Origin: Methylobacterium aerolatum
GTDB lineage: Bacteria; Pseudomonadota; Alphaproteobacteria; Rhizobiales; Beijerinckiaceae
DNA: 64,000 nucleotides
Reading direction: 5' to 3'
Assembly (NCBI RefSeq): GCF_022179085.1
Contig: NZ_BPQE01000007.1
Coordinates: forward strand, 1-64,000
In this document: in pieces, positions 45,179 to 56,823 of the stretch
Layout of the letters: each line of letters opens with the position of its first letter
Position numbering within the stretch: position 1 is the stretch's first letter
Notes under the pieces: generated by a model
What the model saw: only the letters and a program-made list of their open reading frames with translations
Database searches by the model: none
What the model was told of the DNA's origin: nothing
Program-made: the position numbers and the translations under genes

Positions 45179-46150
45179 TCAGGTCTTCCGCGCCACGGTG
45201 AACCGGGCGGCGTCGCGCAGGACGCGGGCGCCCTCGCCCCAGGAAGACACGGCGTCCTCGCAGACCGTCACGAGGCGGTCGCACTCGGCGCGGGCGCCAT
45301 CGAGGCCCAGGCGGTCGACCAGGGTCGCCTTACCGGCATCCTTGTCCTTGCCCGTGGCCTTGCCCATGGCCTCGGGAGATGCCTCGCGGTCGAGGATGTC
45401 GTCGGCGATCTGGAAGGCTTGACCCAGGGCGTGGCCGTAGCGGAGGAGGGCTGCGCGTTCGGCCTCGTCGGCCCCGCCCACCAGGGCGCCGGCCTCCACC
45501 GAGAAGGCGAGGATCGCCCCGGTCTTCATGGCCTGCATCCGCAGGGTATCGTCCACATCGAGGTTCACCGCGCCAAAGCGGCCCTCGGCGGTCAGGTCGA
45601 GGAGCTGGCCGCCCACCATGCCCCCGAGGCCGGAGGCGCGGGCGAGGCCGAGGACGAGGTCGGCACGGATCGCCGGATCGGGCTGCCAAGTCGGGTCGGC
45701 CACCACCTCGAAGGCGAGGGTCTGGAGGGCGTCGCCCACGAGGATGGCGGTCGCCTCGTCATACGCCTTGTGCACCGTCGGCTTGCCCCGGCGCATGTCG
45801 TCGTCGTCCATCGCCGGCAGGTCGTCGTGGACCAGGGAATAGCAGTGGACCAGCTCGACGCCCGCGCCGGCGGCGAGCGCCGCGGCCTCGGTGCCGCCGA
45901 GCATCCGGGCGGTCTCGATCGCCAGGAACGGGCGCAGGCGCTTGCCGCCGCCGAGAACGGCGTGGCGCATGGCCTCCATCAGGCGCGGGGGCCGGGTGAT
46001 CTCGCCGGGGCCGGTCGTGGCGCCGAGCCGCTCCACCAGAAAAGTCTCGACCTGCTGGGCGACCTGCGACAGCCTGTGGGAAAAGTCGGGCGCGGAGGAG
46101 TCCGCCTTGACCGGACGGGCATGGCCCTGCGTTGAGGAGTTCGAGGTCAT
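45179..46150 (-). CDS. polyprenyl (farnesyl/geranylgeranyl) diphosphate synthase
   Basis: A 323-residue trans-prenyltransferase that condenses IPP with allylic diphosphates to make C15 or C20 chains for ubiquinone, hopanoids or carotenoids. The first aspartate-rich motif is HDDLPAMDDDDMRRG at 108-122, and the second is QIADDILD near 255-262. GGKRLRPFL (68-76) and HKAYDEATAILVGDALQTLA also fit IspA-type enzymes. The DDx4D form of the first motif, with two extra residues, is the bacterial FPP/GGPP (IspA) form. The N-terminal 40 residues are an unconserved tail. Chain length is not certain. It is divergent from mtgA. Confidence 0.92.
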   Translation of the reverse strand: MTSNSSTQGHARPVKADSSAPDFSHRLSQVAQQVETFLVERLGATTGPGEITRPPRLMEAMRHAVLGGGKRLRPFLAIETARMLGGTEAAALAAGAGVELVHCYSLVHDDLPAMDDDDMRRGKPTVHKAYDEATAILVGDALQTLAFEVVADPTWQPDPAIRADLVLGLARASGLGGMVGGQLLDLTAEGRFGAVNLDVDDTLRMQAMKTGAILAFSVEAGALVGGADEAERAALLRYGHALGQAFQIADDILDREASPEAMGKATGKDKDAGKATLVDRLGLDGARAECDRLVTVCEDAVSSWGEGARVLRDAARFTVARKT

Positions 46151-46258
46151 CGGGCGCTGCGTCCGGTTGGGGCCGTGCGGGGTGGATCGGGCTGTGGCGT
46201 GAGAGACGAGGATGGCAGGGACCGCCCGGTCGACCGACCGTCCGCCGGGCGGGAGGCG

Positions 46259-46957
46259 ATGCCGCCCTCCGCGCGGTCAGGGCGAACGGCGCCGTTCCGC
46301 CGGCTGGTGGGGTTTGTGCTGCTGCTTCCGGCCGTCCTCGCCGTTCTCACGCTTGTGCTGGCGCTCGTCTATAGCGCGGTGACGCCGCCGTCGACTCTGA
46401 TGCTCGGCCGGTGGTTGACCCTGCAACCTGTGGAGCGGGTGGCCGTGCCCCTCTCGCAGATCGCGCCCGCCCTGCCCCTCGCCGTCATCTCCTCGGAGGA
46501 TCAGCGCTTCTGCCTCGATCACGGCGTGGACTTCGGGGCGCTCCGCGACGTCGTGGAGGACGACGACGCCCGGGCCAGGGGGGCCTCCACCATCGCGATG
46601 CAGACGGTGAAGAACGTCTTCCTGTGGCCGGGGCGCTCCTACATCCGCAAGGCCATGGAGATTCCCCTCGCCCTGGCCCTCGACGCCCTCTGGGGCAAGC
46701 GCCGGATGATGGAGATCTACCTCAACGTCGCGGAATGGGGCGACGGCATCTACGGGGCGCAGGCGGCGAGCCGCCACTGGTTCCGCAAGGACGCCAGGGA
46801 CCTGACCCGCAGCGAGGCGGCGCTCCTCGCCGCGGTGCTGCCCAACCCGATCCTGCGCAGCGCGGGACGCCCCTCGCCCGGCGTCCGCCGCCGGGCGGCG
46901 CGGATCCAGGCGATGATGGCGCATACGGAGGGGCTGGCGGGCTGCCTGCGGCCGTAG
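46259..46957 (+). CDS. mtgA: monofunctional biosynthetic peptidoglycan transglycosylase
   Basis: A GT51 glycosyltransferase of about 232 residues that polymerises lipid II into glycan strands, without a transpeptidase domain. One membrane anchor (about 16-40, LVGFVLLLPAVLAVLTLVLA) is followed by the catalytic domain with E80 in ISSEDQRFCLDHGVDF, GASTIAMQTVKNVFLW, RKAMEIPLALALDALWGKRR and EIYLNVAEWGDGIYGA. The start is uncertain. ATG 46259 gives a length close to E. coli MtgA and has GGGAGG nearby; GTG 46199 or 46175 would add a polar tail. It converges with argG over 34 bases. Confidence 0.92.
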   Translation: MPPSARSGRTAPFRRLVGFVLLLPAVLAVLTLVLALVYSAVTPPSTLMLGRWLTLQPVERVAVPLSQIAPALPLAVISSEDQRFCLDHGVDFGALRDVVEDDDARARGASTIAMQTVKNVFLWPGRSYIRKAMEIPLALALDALWGKRRMMEIYLNVAEWGDGIYGAQAASRHWFRKDARDLTRSEAALLAAVLPNPILRSAGRPSPGVRRRAARIQAMMAHTEGLAGCLRP

Positions 46958-46991
46958 CGCCGCCGTCGCCCCGCCGCCCGCCGCGCTCCCC

Positions 46992-48230
46992 TCAGCCCTC
47001 GCGCTTCTTGCGCTGTGCCAGCGTCCGCAGCCGCAGGGCGTTGAGCTTGATGAAGCCCGCCGCGTCGCGATGGTCGTAGGCGACGGCCCCCTCCTCGAAG
47101 GTGACGAGATCCTGATCGTACAGGGAGTTCGGGCTCTCCCGGCCGATGACGTGGATGCCGCCCTTGTACAGCTTCAGACGCACCGTGCCGGTGACCTTCT
47201 CCTGGCTCCGGTCGATCAGCGCCTGGAGCATCTCGCGCTCCGGCGAGAACCAGAAGCCGTTGTAGATCAACTCCGCGTATTGCGGCATCAGCTGATCCTT
47301 CAAGTGGGCGGCGCCCCGGTCGAGGGTGATCGATTCGATCGCCCGGTGCGCCGGAAGCAGGATCGTGCCGCCGGGCGTCTCGTACATGCCCCGGCTCTTC
47401 ATGCCGACGAAGCGGTTCTCCACGAGGTCGAGGCGGCCGATGCCGTTGTCGTGGCCGAGTTGGTTGAGCTTGGCGAGGAGGGTCGCCGGGCTCATCCGCT
47501 CGCCGTCGATCGACACCGCGTCGCCGCGCTCGAAGCCGATGGTGACGATGGTGGGCGTGTCGGGCGCCTCCTCCGGGGAGCGCGTCCGCGAATAGACGTA
47601 GTCCGGCACTTCCACGGCCGGGTCCTCCAGCACCTTGCCCTCCGAGGAGGCGTGCAGGAGGTTCGCATCGACCGAGAACGGGCTCTCGCCGCGCTTATCC
47701 TTGGCGATCGGGATCTGGTGCTGCTCGGCGAAGGCGATGAGCTGCTCGCGGGAGCGCAGGTCCCACTCGCGCCAGGGGGCGATGACCGTCACGTCGGGCT
47801 TCAGGGCGTAGTAGCCGAGCTCGAACCGGACTTGGTCGTTCCCCTTGCCGGTGGCCCCGTGGCACACCGCGTCGGCCCCCACCGCCTCCGCGATCTCGAT
47901 CTGCTTCTTGGCGATCAGCGGCCGGGCGATCGAGGTGCCGAGGAGGTAGACCCCCTCGTAGACGGCGTTGGCCCGGAACATCGGGAACACGTAATCGCGA
48001 ACGAACTCCTCGCGCAGGTCCTCGATGTAGATGTTCTCGGGCTTGATCCCGAGCAGCTCCGCCTTCCGACGGGCGGGCTCCAGCTCCTCCCCCTGGCCCA
48101 GATCGGCGGTGAAGGTTACAACCTCGCAGCCGTACGTTGTCTGCAGCCACTTCAGGATGATGGATGTGTCGAGGCCGCCGGAATAGGCGAGCACGACCTT
48201 CTTCACGGCGGGCTTGGCTGGGTCGGTCAT
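46992..48230 (-). CDS. argG: argininosuccinate synthase
   Basis: A 412-residue enzyme that joins citrulline and aspartate with ATP, the penultimate step of arginine synthesis. The N-type ATP pyrophosphatase P-loop AYSGGLDTS is at 15-23. The family motifs [54 protein letters not shown] and [19 protein letters not shown] are all present. ATG 48230 gives the usual start; the upstream in-frame extension is Arg/Ser-rich and rejected. argH is not adjacent. Confidence 0.96.
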   Translation of the reverse strand: MTDPAKPAVKKVVLAYSGGLDTSIILKWLQTTYGCEVVTFTADLGQGEELEPARRKAELLGIKPENIYIEDLREEFVRDYVFPMFRANAVYEGVYLLGTSIARPLIAKKQIEIAEAVGADAVCHGATGKGNDQVRFELGYYALKPDVTVIAPWREWDLRSREQLIAFAEQHQIPIAKDKRGESPFSVDANLLHASSEGKVLEDPAVEVPDYVYSRTRSPEEAPDTPTIVTIGFERGDAVSIDGERMSPATLLAKLNQLGHDNGIGRLDLVENRFVGMKSRGMYETPGGTILLPAHRAIESITLDRGAAHLKDQLMPQYAELIYNGFWFSPEREMLQALIDRSQEKVTGTVRLKLYKGGIHVIGRESPNSLYDQDLVTFEEGAVAYDHRDAAGFIKLNALRLRTLAQRKKREG

Positions 48231-48415
48231 GCGGCGTCCGAAGCGGGAGGGCTGGTGATCGCGGCGGCTTATCGCGGGCGACCCGTGGCTGCAACAGAGG
48301 TGCGCGGTTCGCGACCGGCGCGGTCGGCCCGATCCGTGCAACCGCCATGCCGGCTGAAGCGTAAGCCTCGACCGGCGGTTTGAGAGAAACGACCCCCCGC
48401 GCCTTGCTGCGGCGC

Positions 48416-48476
48416 TTGCCTAACCCAAGTTTGCCTGACCCGAGTTTGCTTGGCCGAGGTTCGCCTGAACCGAGGT
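48416..48476. repeat. four imperfect 15-bp tandem repeats
   Basis: Consecutive units TTGCCTAACCCAAGT, TTGCCTGACCCGAGT, TTGCTTGGCCGAGGT and TCGCCTGAACCGAGGT (the last 16 bases) lie 45 bases upstream of the thioredoxin-fold gene at 48521. They are within the 290-base divergent gap 48231-48520 between argG and that gene, in which no gene is supported. Confidence 0.8.
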
Positions 48477-48520
48477 TGGCGGATCGTTTCCTCCAGGCGA
48501 GGACGGAGAAACCGAGCACA

Positions 48521-49147
48521 ATGGCGCGCCAGCCCACGTTGGAGTTCTGGTACGAGTTCGCCTCGACCTACTCGCACCTCGCCGCCCACCGGATCGAGGC
48601 GGCGGCGGAGGCGGCGGGGGTGGCCGTCCGTTGGCGGCCGTTCCTGCTCGGCCCCCTCTTCGCCTCTCAGGGTTGGACCACCTCGCCGTTCAACCTCTAC
48701 CCGGCCAAGGGCCGGGCCATGTGGCGGGACGTGGAGCGCGAGGCCGCCGCCGCCGGCCTGCCGCCGCTGACCAAGCCCGATCCCTTTCCGCAGAACAGCC
48801 TCAACGCCGTGCGTGTGGCCGTCTACGGGCAGGACCAGGACTGGCTCGTCCCCTTCTCCAAGGCCGTGTTCGCCGCGAGCTTCGCCCAGGGAAAGTCCAT
48901 CGCCGAGCCGGGTTCCGTCATCGCGATCCTCGATTCGCTCGGCCTCGACGGCACCCAGGTGCTGAAGGCCTCGGCGGCCGAGGCCAACAAGACCAAGCTG
49001 CGGGTGAACGTGGAGGAGGCGCGCTCGCGCGGCATCTTCGGCGCGCCGACCTTCCTGACGGATGACGGCGAACTGTTCTGGGGCAACGACCGGATGGATC
49101 AGGCGCTGGCCTGGGCGAGCGGCGACCGGCCTCCGGGCCTGCGGTGA
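48521..49147 (+). CDS. DsbA-superfamily isomerase (HCCA isomerase / kappa-class GST-like)
   Basis: A 208-residue thioredoxin-fold protein of the 2-hydroxychromene-2-carboxylate isomerase/kappa-GST group within the DsbA superfamily. The active-site region EFWYEFASTYSHLAAHRIE (8-26) has Ser in place of the redox CxxC, as in glutathione-dependent isomerases. RWRPFLLGPLFASQG and a C-terminal RGIFGAPTFLTDDGELFWGN with DRMD (the cis-Pro is in GAPTF) also fit. In naphthalene degraders the enzyme acts in ring cleavage; most genomic copies have an unknown glutathione-linked role. ATG 48521 follows AGGACGGAG. The upstream repeats could regulate it. Confidence 0.87.
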   Translation: MARQPTLEFWYEFASTYSHLAAHRIEAAAEAAGVAVRWRPFLLGPLFASQGWTTSPFNLYPAKGRAMWRDVEREAAAAGLPPLTKPDPFPQNSLNAVRVAVYGQDQDWLVPFSKAVFAASFAQGKSIAEPGSVIAILDSLGLDGTQVLKASAAEANKTKLRVNVEEARSRGIFGAPTFLTDDGELFWGNDRMDQALAWASGDRPPGLR

Positions 49148-49261
49148 CGGGCGCAGGCGCGGCGACGGCCGGGCCGGCGATCGCGTCGCGCCAATCGGCC
49201 ATCGTTTCGCCTGCCGTGGATGGATAAGCCACGGCCGTCCGCCGCCGACACGATGATCCCC

Positions 49262-49957
49262 ATGCCCCTCACCCGTCGACACCTCCTGGCCGCCGCCGGC
49301 CTCGCTTCCGTCGGAGCCGCTGCCGCGAGGCCCGCCCGCGCACAGTCCTACGGCCAGCGGGTCGCGATCACGGGGGACGATGGAAAGGCCGTGGCGAACT
49401 CGGTCCTGCCCGGTGAGATCACGGGGCAGATCCCGGCCCTGCGCGGCGTGACCTATGCCGGGCCGAAGGACGCCGAGACGACGCTCTACGAGTTCTACGA
49501 CTTCAACTGCCCCTGGTGCCGGAAGGCCGCCGCCGACGTCGTCTCCCTGCACGATTCGGACACGGCGCTGCGCATCGGCTTCGTGCAGAACCCGATCCTG
49601 TCGCCGGAATCGGCGCAGGCCGCCAAGGTGATGCTCGCCGTGCAGCGCAAGCTCGGGTCGGCGGCCGCGTTCCAGTTTTACCGGACGCTCCTGTCCCGCC
49701 CGGGCCGGATCGACGGCCTCGGCGCGCTGGCCGTGGCCACGACGCTCGGCATCCCGCAGGCCGAGGCCGAGGAGATCGCCGACAGCGACGAGGTGCGGCT
49801 GGCGCTGCGCAGCCACATGCGGATGGCCGCCGATCTCGGCCTCTACGCGACCCCGTCCTACGTTCTCGGCAACGCCGGCATCCTCGGCCACCCCGGCGCG
49901 AAATCCATGGCGAAGATGATCGCCGCAACCCGCCGGTGCGACCGGCTGGCCTGCTGA
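49262..49957 (+). CDS. DsbA-family thioredoxin-like protein with Tat-like signal
   Basis: A protein of about 231 residues. A twin-arginine-like signal LTRRHLLAAAGLASVGAA (3-20) with a cleavage site near ARA (about 27) sends it to the periplasm. The mature thioredoxin fold has the redox motif C83-P-W-C86 (YDFNCPWCRKAA) and a cis-Pro in LYATPSYVLGN. It is probably a disulfide oxidoreductase or isomerase of the DsbA/DsbG group (Com1-like). ATG 49220 and 49253 are alternative starts that would only lengthen the n-region. It follows the kappa-GST-like gene by 114 bases on the same strand; the two share a fold but not the active site. Confidence 0.85.
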   Translation: MPLTRRHLLAAAGLASVGAAAARPARAQSYGQRVAITGDDGKAVANSVLPGEITGQIPALRGVTYAGPKDAETTLYEFYDFNCPWCRKAAADVVSLHDSDTALRIGFVQNPILSPESAQAAKVMLAVQRKLGSAAAFQFYRTLLSRPGRIDGLGALAVATTLGIPQAEAEEIADSDEVRLALRSHMRMAADLGLYATPSYVLGNAGILGHPGAKSMAKMIAATRRCDRLAC

Positions 49958-50267
49958 GCGCTTTCCCGCCGATCGCGCCGGATGCTGAACACTGCGTATC
50001 CGGCGCCCCGACATGCCCGCGTCCGCAGGGAAAAAGCGTCGCCGTGAGGGCGTCACACTTCCGCCGCCCTCACGCGCAGCCCGTGACGTCGCCTTGCGCC
50101 GGTCCGTGTAGCCATGCTAGGCGGTCGCCGCGCCGGACGGGGCGAGCGATGCCTTCCCGCTCCCGGTGAGTTCCAAAAACCTTGCCCAAGCCCGTAAGGT
50201 CTTGCGCAGCGCCCGGACCGGTCGCTCTGACCGAGACCAGGCGGGCAACGAGAGAAGAGAGCGACGG
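49958..50267 (+). other. 310-base non-coding region upstream of atp operon
   Basis: This probably holds the atpHAGDC promoter and leader. GTGAGGGCG (50044-50052) and CGCCCTCAC (50065-50073) form a perfect 9-bp stem with a 12-base loop, which could be the terminator of the upstream gene or a leader structure. An AGAGAAGAGA purine-rich site precedes the atpH GTG. I could not assign -35/-10 boxes with confidence. Confidence 0.4.
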
Positions 50268-50840
50268 GTGGCGCAGAACGGTTCCGAAGCTGGTCCCCTC
50301 GTCGCTGGCGTGGCGGGACGTTACGCCTCCGCCCTCTTCGAGCTCGCACGGGACGAGCGGCAGCTCGATGCCGTCGCCCAGGGCCTCAATGATTTCGACA
50401 CGCTCCTGAAGGACAGCGCCGACCTGCGCCGCCTCGTGCGGAGCCCGGTCTTCAGCGCCGAGGAGCAGGAAGCCGCCATCGGCGCCATCCTGGACAAGGC
50501 GGGCATCACCGGGCTCGCCGCCAACTTTATCCGGCTCGCCGCCGCGAACCGCCGCCTCTTCGCCCTCCCCGGCATGATCGGCGCCTTCCGCGCCCTCCTG
50601 CAGGATTCGAAGGGCATCGTGCGCGCCGAGGTCCGCGTGGCCGAGAAGCCGTCCGACGCCCTGGTCCAGGAGATCAAGGCGGCGCTCAAGGACGTCGCCA
50701 AGGCGGATGTGGACATCGACCTCGTGGTCGACCCGAGCCTGATCGGCGGCCTCATCGTGAAGATGGGCTCCCGCATGGTCGACGCCTCGCTGAAGACGAA
50801 GCTCAACGGTATCCGCCTCGCGATGAGGGCGGCGCGCTGA
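50268..50840 (+). CDS. atpH: F1 ATP synthase subunit delta
   Basis: A 190-residue delta subunit, the peripheral-stalk link between F1 and F0. The OSCP fold is seen in GVAGRYASALFELARDERQL, KDSADLRRLVRSPVFSAEEQ and the conserved C-terminal IDLVVDPSLIGGLIVKMGSR with MVDASLKTKLNGIRLAM. The start is GTG 50268, behind an AGAGAAGAGA ribosome site and matching the usual family length; a longer ATG-type start at 50166 would add a basic, unconserved tail. It opens the F1-only operon atpHAGDC; the F0 genes lie elsewhere, as is common in alphaproteobacteria. Confidence 0.93.
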   Translation: MAQNGSEAGPLVAGVAGRYASALFELARDERQLDAVAQGLNDFDTLLKDSADLRRLVRSPVFSAEEQEAAIGAILDKAGITGLAANFIRLAAANRRLFALPGMIGAFRALLQDSKGIVRAEVRVAEKPSDALVQEIKAALKDVAKADVDIDLVVDPSLIGGLIVKMGSRMVDASLKTKLNGIRLAMRAAR

Positions 50841-50879
50841 CGCGCAGCCCCGCGACCCAGACACTCTCAGACGACTTAA

Positions 50880-52427
<1,548 letters not shown>

Positions 52428-52432
52428 GACTC

Positions 52433-52543
52433 CTCCCCTCCCCTCGTGGGGAGGGCTAGGGATGGAGGTGGTGCCGGAGAGATCGCCACGGTGCCTCCTG
52501 AACCACCCCCACCACCGGCTCCTCCCCGCACGGGGGAGGAGAG
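52433..52543. repeat. inverted-repeat element between atpA and atpG
   Basis: In the 147-base gap, an 8-bp stem (52436-52443 with 52448-52455, CCCTCCCC/GGGGAGGG around TCGT) opens the element. A 9-bp stem (52519-52527 with 52533-52541, CTCCTCCCC/GGGGAGGAG) closes it. The two ends are also imperfect inverted copies of each other (GGTGGT and CCACCAC segments inside). This is a MITE-like intergenic repeat, transcribed as part of the operon. Confidence 0.75.
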
Positions 52544-52574
52544 GCCCTAACTGAACGGACCTGGACCGCACCCG

Positions 52575-53468
52575 ATGGCGAGTTTGAAGGACCTGCGCAA
52601 CCGCATCACCTCGGTGAAGGCGACGCAGAAGATCACCAAGGCCATGCAGATGGTCGCGGCCGCCAAGCTGCGCCGCGCGCAGATGGCCGCCGAGGCCGGG
52701 CGGCCCTTCGCCGAGAAGATGGCGGCCGTGCTCGGGAACCTCGCGGGCAACCTCGTGGGTGGCGCCGGCGCCCCGCGCCTGCTCACGGGTACCGGCTCGG
52801 ATCAAACCCACCTGCTGGTGGTCTGCACGGGCGATCGCGGCCTGTGCGGCGCCTTCAACTCCTCCATCGTGCGGATGGCGCTGCGCGAGCATGCCCAGAA
52901 GCTCATGGCCGAGGGCAAGACGGTCAAGTTCATGACCGTGGGCAAGAAGGGCTTCGACCTCCTGCGCCGGCAGTACCGGGACCAGATCGTCGAGAGCATG
53001 GACATCCGTGGCAACAGGCCGGTGGACTATGCCTTCGCCTCGGAGATCGCCGAGAAGATCGTCGCCCGCTATGACGCCGGCGAGTTCGACGTGGCAACGC
53101 TGTTCTACTCGGAGTTCCGCTCGGTGATCTCGCAGATCCCGACGGCCCAGCGCCTCATCCCCGCCGAGCTTCCGGCCAACTCCGGCCAGGAGACGGCGAA
53201 GGGCGGCGGGACCGCCGCCCTCGAATTCGAACCCTCTGAGGAGGCGATCCTCCAGACCCTGCTGCCGCAGAACCTCGCGGTGCAGGTCTACCGGGCGCTC
53301 CTCGAGAACGCGGCCTCCGAGCAGGGCGCGCGCATGAGCGCGATGGATTCGGCCACCCGCAACGCGGGCGAGATGATCAAGAAGCAGACGCTGGTCTACA
53401 ACCGGACGCGTCAGGCCATGATCACCAAGGAGCTGATCGAAATCATTTCCGGCGCCGAGGCCCTCTAA
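52575..53468 (+). CDS. atpG: F1 ATP synthase subunit gamma
   Basis: A 297-residue central-stalk subunit, one copy per F1, turning proton flow into rotation. The N-terminal helix [20 protein letters not shown] and [16 protein letters not shown], the core [17 protein letters not shown], and the C-terminal helix [16 protein letters not shown]-type stretch ([20 protein letters not shown]) ending in [16 protein letters not shown] fit the family fully. It is separated from atpA by a repeat element and from atpD by 42 bases. Confidence 0.97.
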   Translation: MASLKDLRNRITSVKATQKITKAMQMVAAAKLRRAQMAAEAGRPFAEKMAAVLGNLAGNLVGGAGAPRLLTGTGSDQTHLLVVCTGDRGLCGAFNSSIVRMALREHAQKLMAEGKTVKFMTVGKKGFDLLRRQYRDQIVESMDIRGNRPVDYAFASEIAEKIVARYDAGEFDVATLFYSEFRSVISQIPTAQRLIPAELPANSGQETAKGGGTAALEFEPSEEAILQTLLPQNLAVQVYRALLENAASEQGARMSAMDSATRNAGEMIKKQTLVYNRTRQAMITKELIEIISGAEAL

Positions 53469-54968
<1,500 letters not shown>

Positions 54969-54976
54969 GGCTGCCG

Positions 54977-55090
54977 TCTCCCCTCCCCGCCGGTCGCGAC
55001 GGGGAGGGCATGGGTTGCAGGGGAACCGGGTCGCGCGATCCGGTTTTTCCTTGCCGACCCCCACCTTCACCTCCTCCCTGCGAGGGTGAG
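54977..55090. repeat. inverted-repeat element between atpD and atpC
   Basis: In the 157-base gap, a 9-bp stem CCCTCCCCG/CGGGGAGGG (54981-54989 with 55000-55008) follows the atpD stop. The right end (55070-55090, CTCCTCCCTGCGAGGGTGAG) is a related GC-rich palindrome. The CTCCCCTCCCC-type ends resemble the element between atpA and atpG, so both gaps probably carry members of one repeat family. Confidence 0.65.
55024..55048 (+). terminator. terminator-like hairpin before atpC
   Basis: AACCGG (55024-55029) pairs with CCGGTT (55040-55045) around a 10-base loop and runs into TTTTT (55044-55048). The stem is short at 6 bp, so it would be a weak or attenuating terminator between atpD and atpC rather than a full stop. 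Confidence 0.45.
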
Positions 55091-55125
55091 GAGCACGCGT
55101 CGCAGATGCGGGACACCTTCCACCG

Positions 55126-55527
55126 ATGGCCACCTTCCATTTCGATTTCGTCGGCCCCGAGCGGACGCTGTATTCCGGCGAAGTGAACGCCGTTCAGTTG
55201 CCCGGCATCGAGGGCGAGATGACCGTGATGGCGGGCCACGCCCCGGTGATCACCTCCCTGCGCGTCGGCGTCATCGTCGTCACGGAGAGCGCCGGCACCG
55301 GCAAGCGGATCTACGTCCGCGGCGGGTTCGCCGATATCGGCCCCACGGGTGTGACGGTTCTCGCAGAGCGCGCCGCGCCGATCGAGGAGCTGAACGCCGC
55401 CTCGCTCGACCGGGATATCGACGCGATCCAGCTCCAGCGGGATGCGACCGAGGATCTGCAGCGCCGCGAGGAACTGAACGCGCAGATCGTCCAGCTGCAA
55501 GAGACCAAGAATCTGCTGAAGCTCTGA
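55126..55527 (+). CDS. atpC: F1 ATP synthase subunit epsilon
   Basis: A 133-residue epsilon subunit that sits at the foot of the central stalk and can inhibit ATP hydrolysis. The N-terminal beta-sandwich (1-85) has HFDFVGPERTLYSGEVNAVQ, LPGIEGEMTVMAGHAPV and RGGFADIGPTGVTVLAERA. The C-terminal helix region (about 90-133) is a regulatory helix pair, ending NAQIVQLQETKNLLKL. It lies 157 bases from atpD behind hairpins, so its expression may be lower or separately controlled. It converges with the tRNA nucleotidyltransferase gene. Confidence 0.96.
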   Translation: MATFHFDFVGPERTLYSGEVNAVQLPGIEGEMTVMAGHAPVITSLRVGVIVVTESAGTGKRIYVRGGFADIGPTGVTVLAERAAPIEELNAASLDRDIDAIQLQRDATEDLQRREELNAQIVQLQETKNLLKL

Positions 55528-55534
55528 GGCCGGT

Positions 55535-55551
55535 GCGGGGCCGCGCCCCGC
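55535..55551. terminator. hairpin between converging atpC and tRNA nucleotidyltransferase genes
   Basis: GCGGGGC-CGC-GCCCCGC is a perfect 7-bp stem with a 3-base loop, 8 bases after the atpC stop, in a 36-base gap. There is no U-tract; it probably marks the end of both transcripts with Rho help. Confidence 0.5.
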
Positions 55552-55563
55552 CCGTCCCACCGC

Positions 55564-56823
55564 TCAGGTGTGTCCCCCGGCCGTCGCCCGCGCGACGGCC
55601 GTTGCCGTTTCAAGCAGGGCGGCACGGCTGGCCTCGTCCTCCGGGCAACCCGCCGCCAGCCATTCGGCTCGCGCCCGCGCGAGACCCTGGCCGATGGCAC
55701 GGCCCGGCGGAATGCCCTCTCGCACGAGGTCAGCTCCGACGAGGGGGAAGAGCGGATCGCTCCCACGGGCGCAGAGACGCACGATCTCGCCGGACGCCTC
55801 CGGCGTCAGCGCCGGGCGGGGCTCGCCGGCGAGCACCGCGAGGGTGTGCTCCAGGGTGGTGGCCCCGTGCTGCGCCGCCAGAGCCCGCGCCTGTGCCCTC
55901 TCGATCCCGTCGCGCCCGTGCAGGGCCGCGAGCGCCCGGGCATAGGCGCCGAGCGTGGCCGCCTCCGCCTTCGAGAGCCGAAGCCGCTCCTGCAGGCGCT
56001 CCGCGTCGGGTTCGGCATGGACGGCGAGGGAGGCGAGGCGCCACGCCGCGTCCTGTCCGGCCCTGGCGCTGCGTGCGAGTCGCCCGACCTCGCCGACCCC
56101 CCCGGTGATCCGTTGCAGGAGGCCGGTGGCGGACAGCAGACCCACCACGGAGACGCCGTGCTCCGCCAGCAGGAGCTTCATGAATTCGGACCGGACCCGC
56201 TCCTTTGAAAGCCCGTCCAGGGTATTCCGCGCGGCGATGCAGGCGGCGAGGGCGTCCGGGTCGGGGGCGCCGTCGAGGCCGAAGCGGGCGTGAAAGCGGA
56301 AGAACCGGAGGATGCGCAGGGCATCCTCGCGGATGCGGGTCGCCGCGTCGCCGATGAACCGCACCCGCCTCGCCTCCAGGTCGGCCACGCCGCCCACGGT
56401 GTCGTGCAGGGTACCGTCCGGCCCGAGGGAGAGGGCATTGATGGTGAAGTCGCGGCGCTCGGCATCGCGGGAAAAATCCCGTCCGAAGCGGACGACGGCA
56501 TGCCGCCCGTCCGTCTCCACGTCCTCGCGCAGGGTCGTCACCTCGATGGGCTCGCCCCCGGAGACGAGGGTGATCGTGCCGTGCTCGATCCCCGTCGGCA
56601 CCGCCTTCAGGCCCGCCGCGAGGCCGGCCCGCAGCACGGCCTCCGGGAGATGCGTCGTGGCGAGGTCGATGTCGGCGGCGGCGACGCCGAGGAGGGCATC
56701 CCGCACGCAGCCTCCCACGAGGCGGCTCTCCTCGCCCGGCATGTCCAGGGCCGCCAGGGCGGCGCGCACGGAGGGTCGGGCGAGCAGCGCCGCCGGACCC
56801 GCCCGGTCGAGGCGGCGCGTCAT
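55564..56823 (-). CDS. tRNA nucleotidyltransferase / poly(A) polymerase family protein
   Basis: A 419-residue class II nucleotidyltransferase, probably the CCA-adding enzyme that completes tRNA 3' ends. The N-terminal head has LVGGCVRDALLGVAAADIDL (36-55) with the catalytic Asp-x-Asp, followed by FSRDAERRDFTINALSL (RRDFTINA is diagnostic) and the neck region AATRIREDALRILRFFRFHA. The C-terminal part (about 215-419) is helical and variable. The start overlaps the DUF6111 stop (ATGA at 56820), so the gene is translationally coupled to DUF6111 and upstream genes. A true poly(A) polymerase is the alternative, but this family in alphaproteobacteria is usually CCA-adding. Confidence 0.92.
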   Translation of the reverse strand: MTRRLDRAGPAALLARPSVRAALAALDMPGEESRLVGGCVRDALLGVAAADIDLATTHLPEAVLRAGLAAGLKAVPTGIEHGTITLVSGGEPIEVTTLREDVETDGRHAVVRFGRDFSRDAERRDFTINALSLGPDGTLHDTVGGVADLEARRVRFIGDAATRIREDALRILRFFRFHARFGLDGAPDPDALAACIAARNTLDGLSKERVRSEFMKLLLAEHGVSVVGLLSATGLLQRITGGVGEVGRLARSARAGQDAAWRLASLAVHAEPDAERLQERLRLSKAEAATLGAYARALAALHGRDGIERAQARALAAQHGATTLEHTLAVLAGEPRPALTPEASGEIVRLCARGSDPLFPLVGADLVREGIPPGRAIGQGLARARAEWLAAGCPEDEASRAALLETATAVARATAGGHT

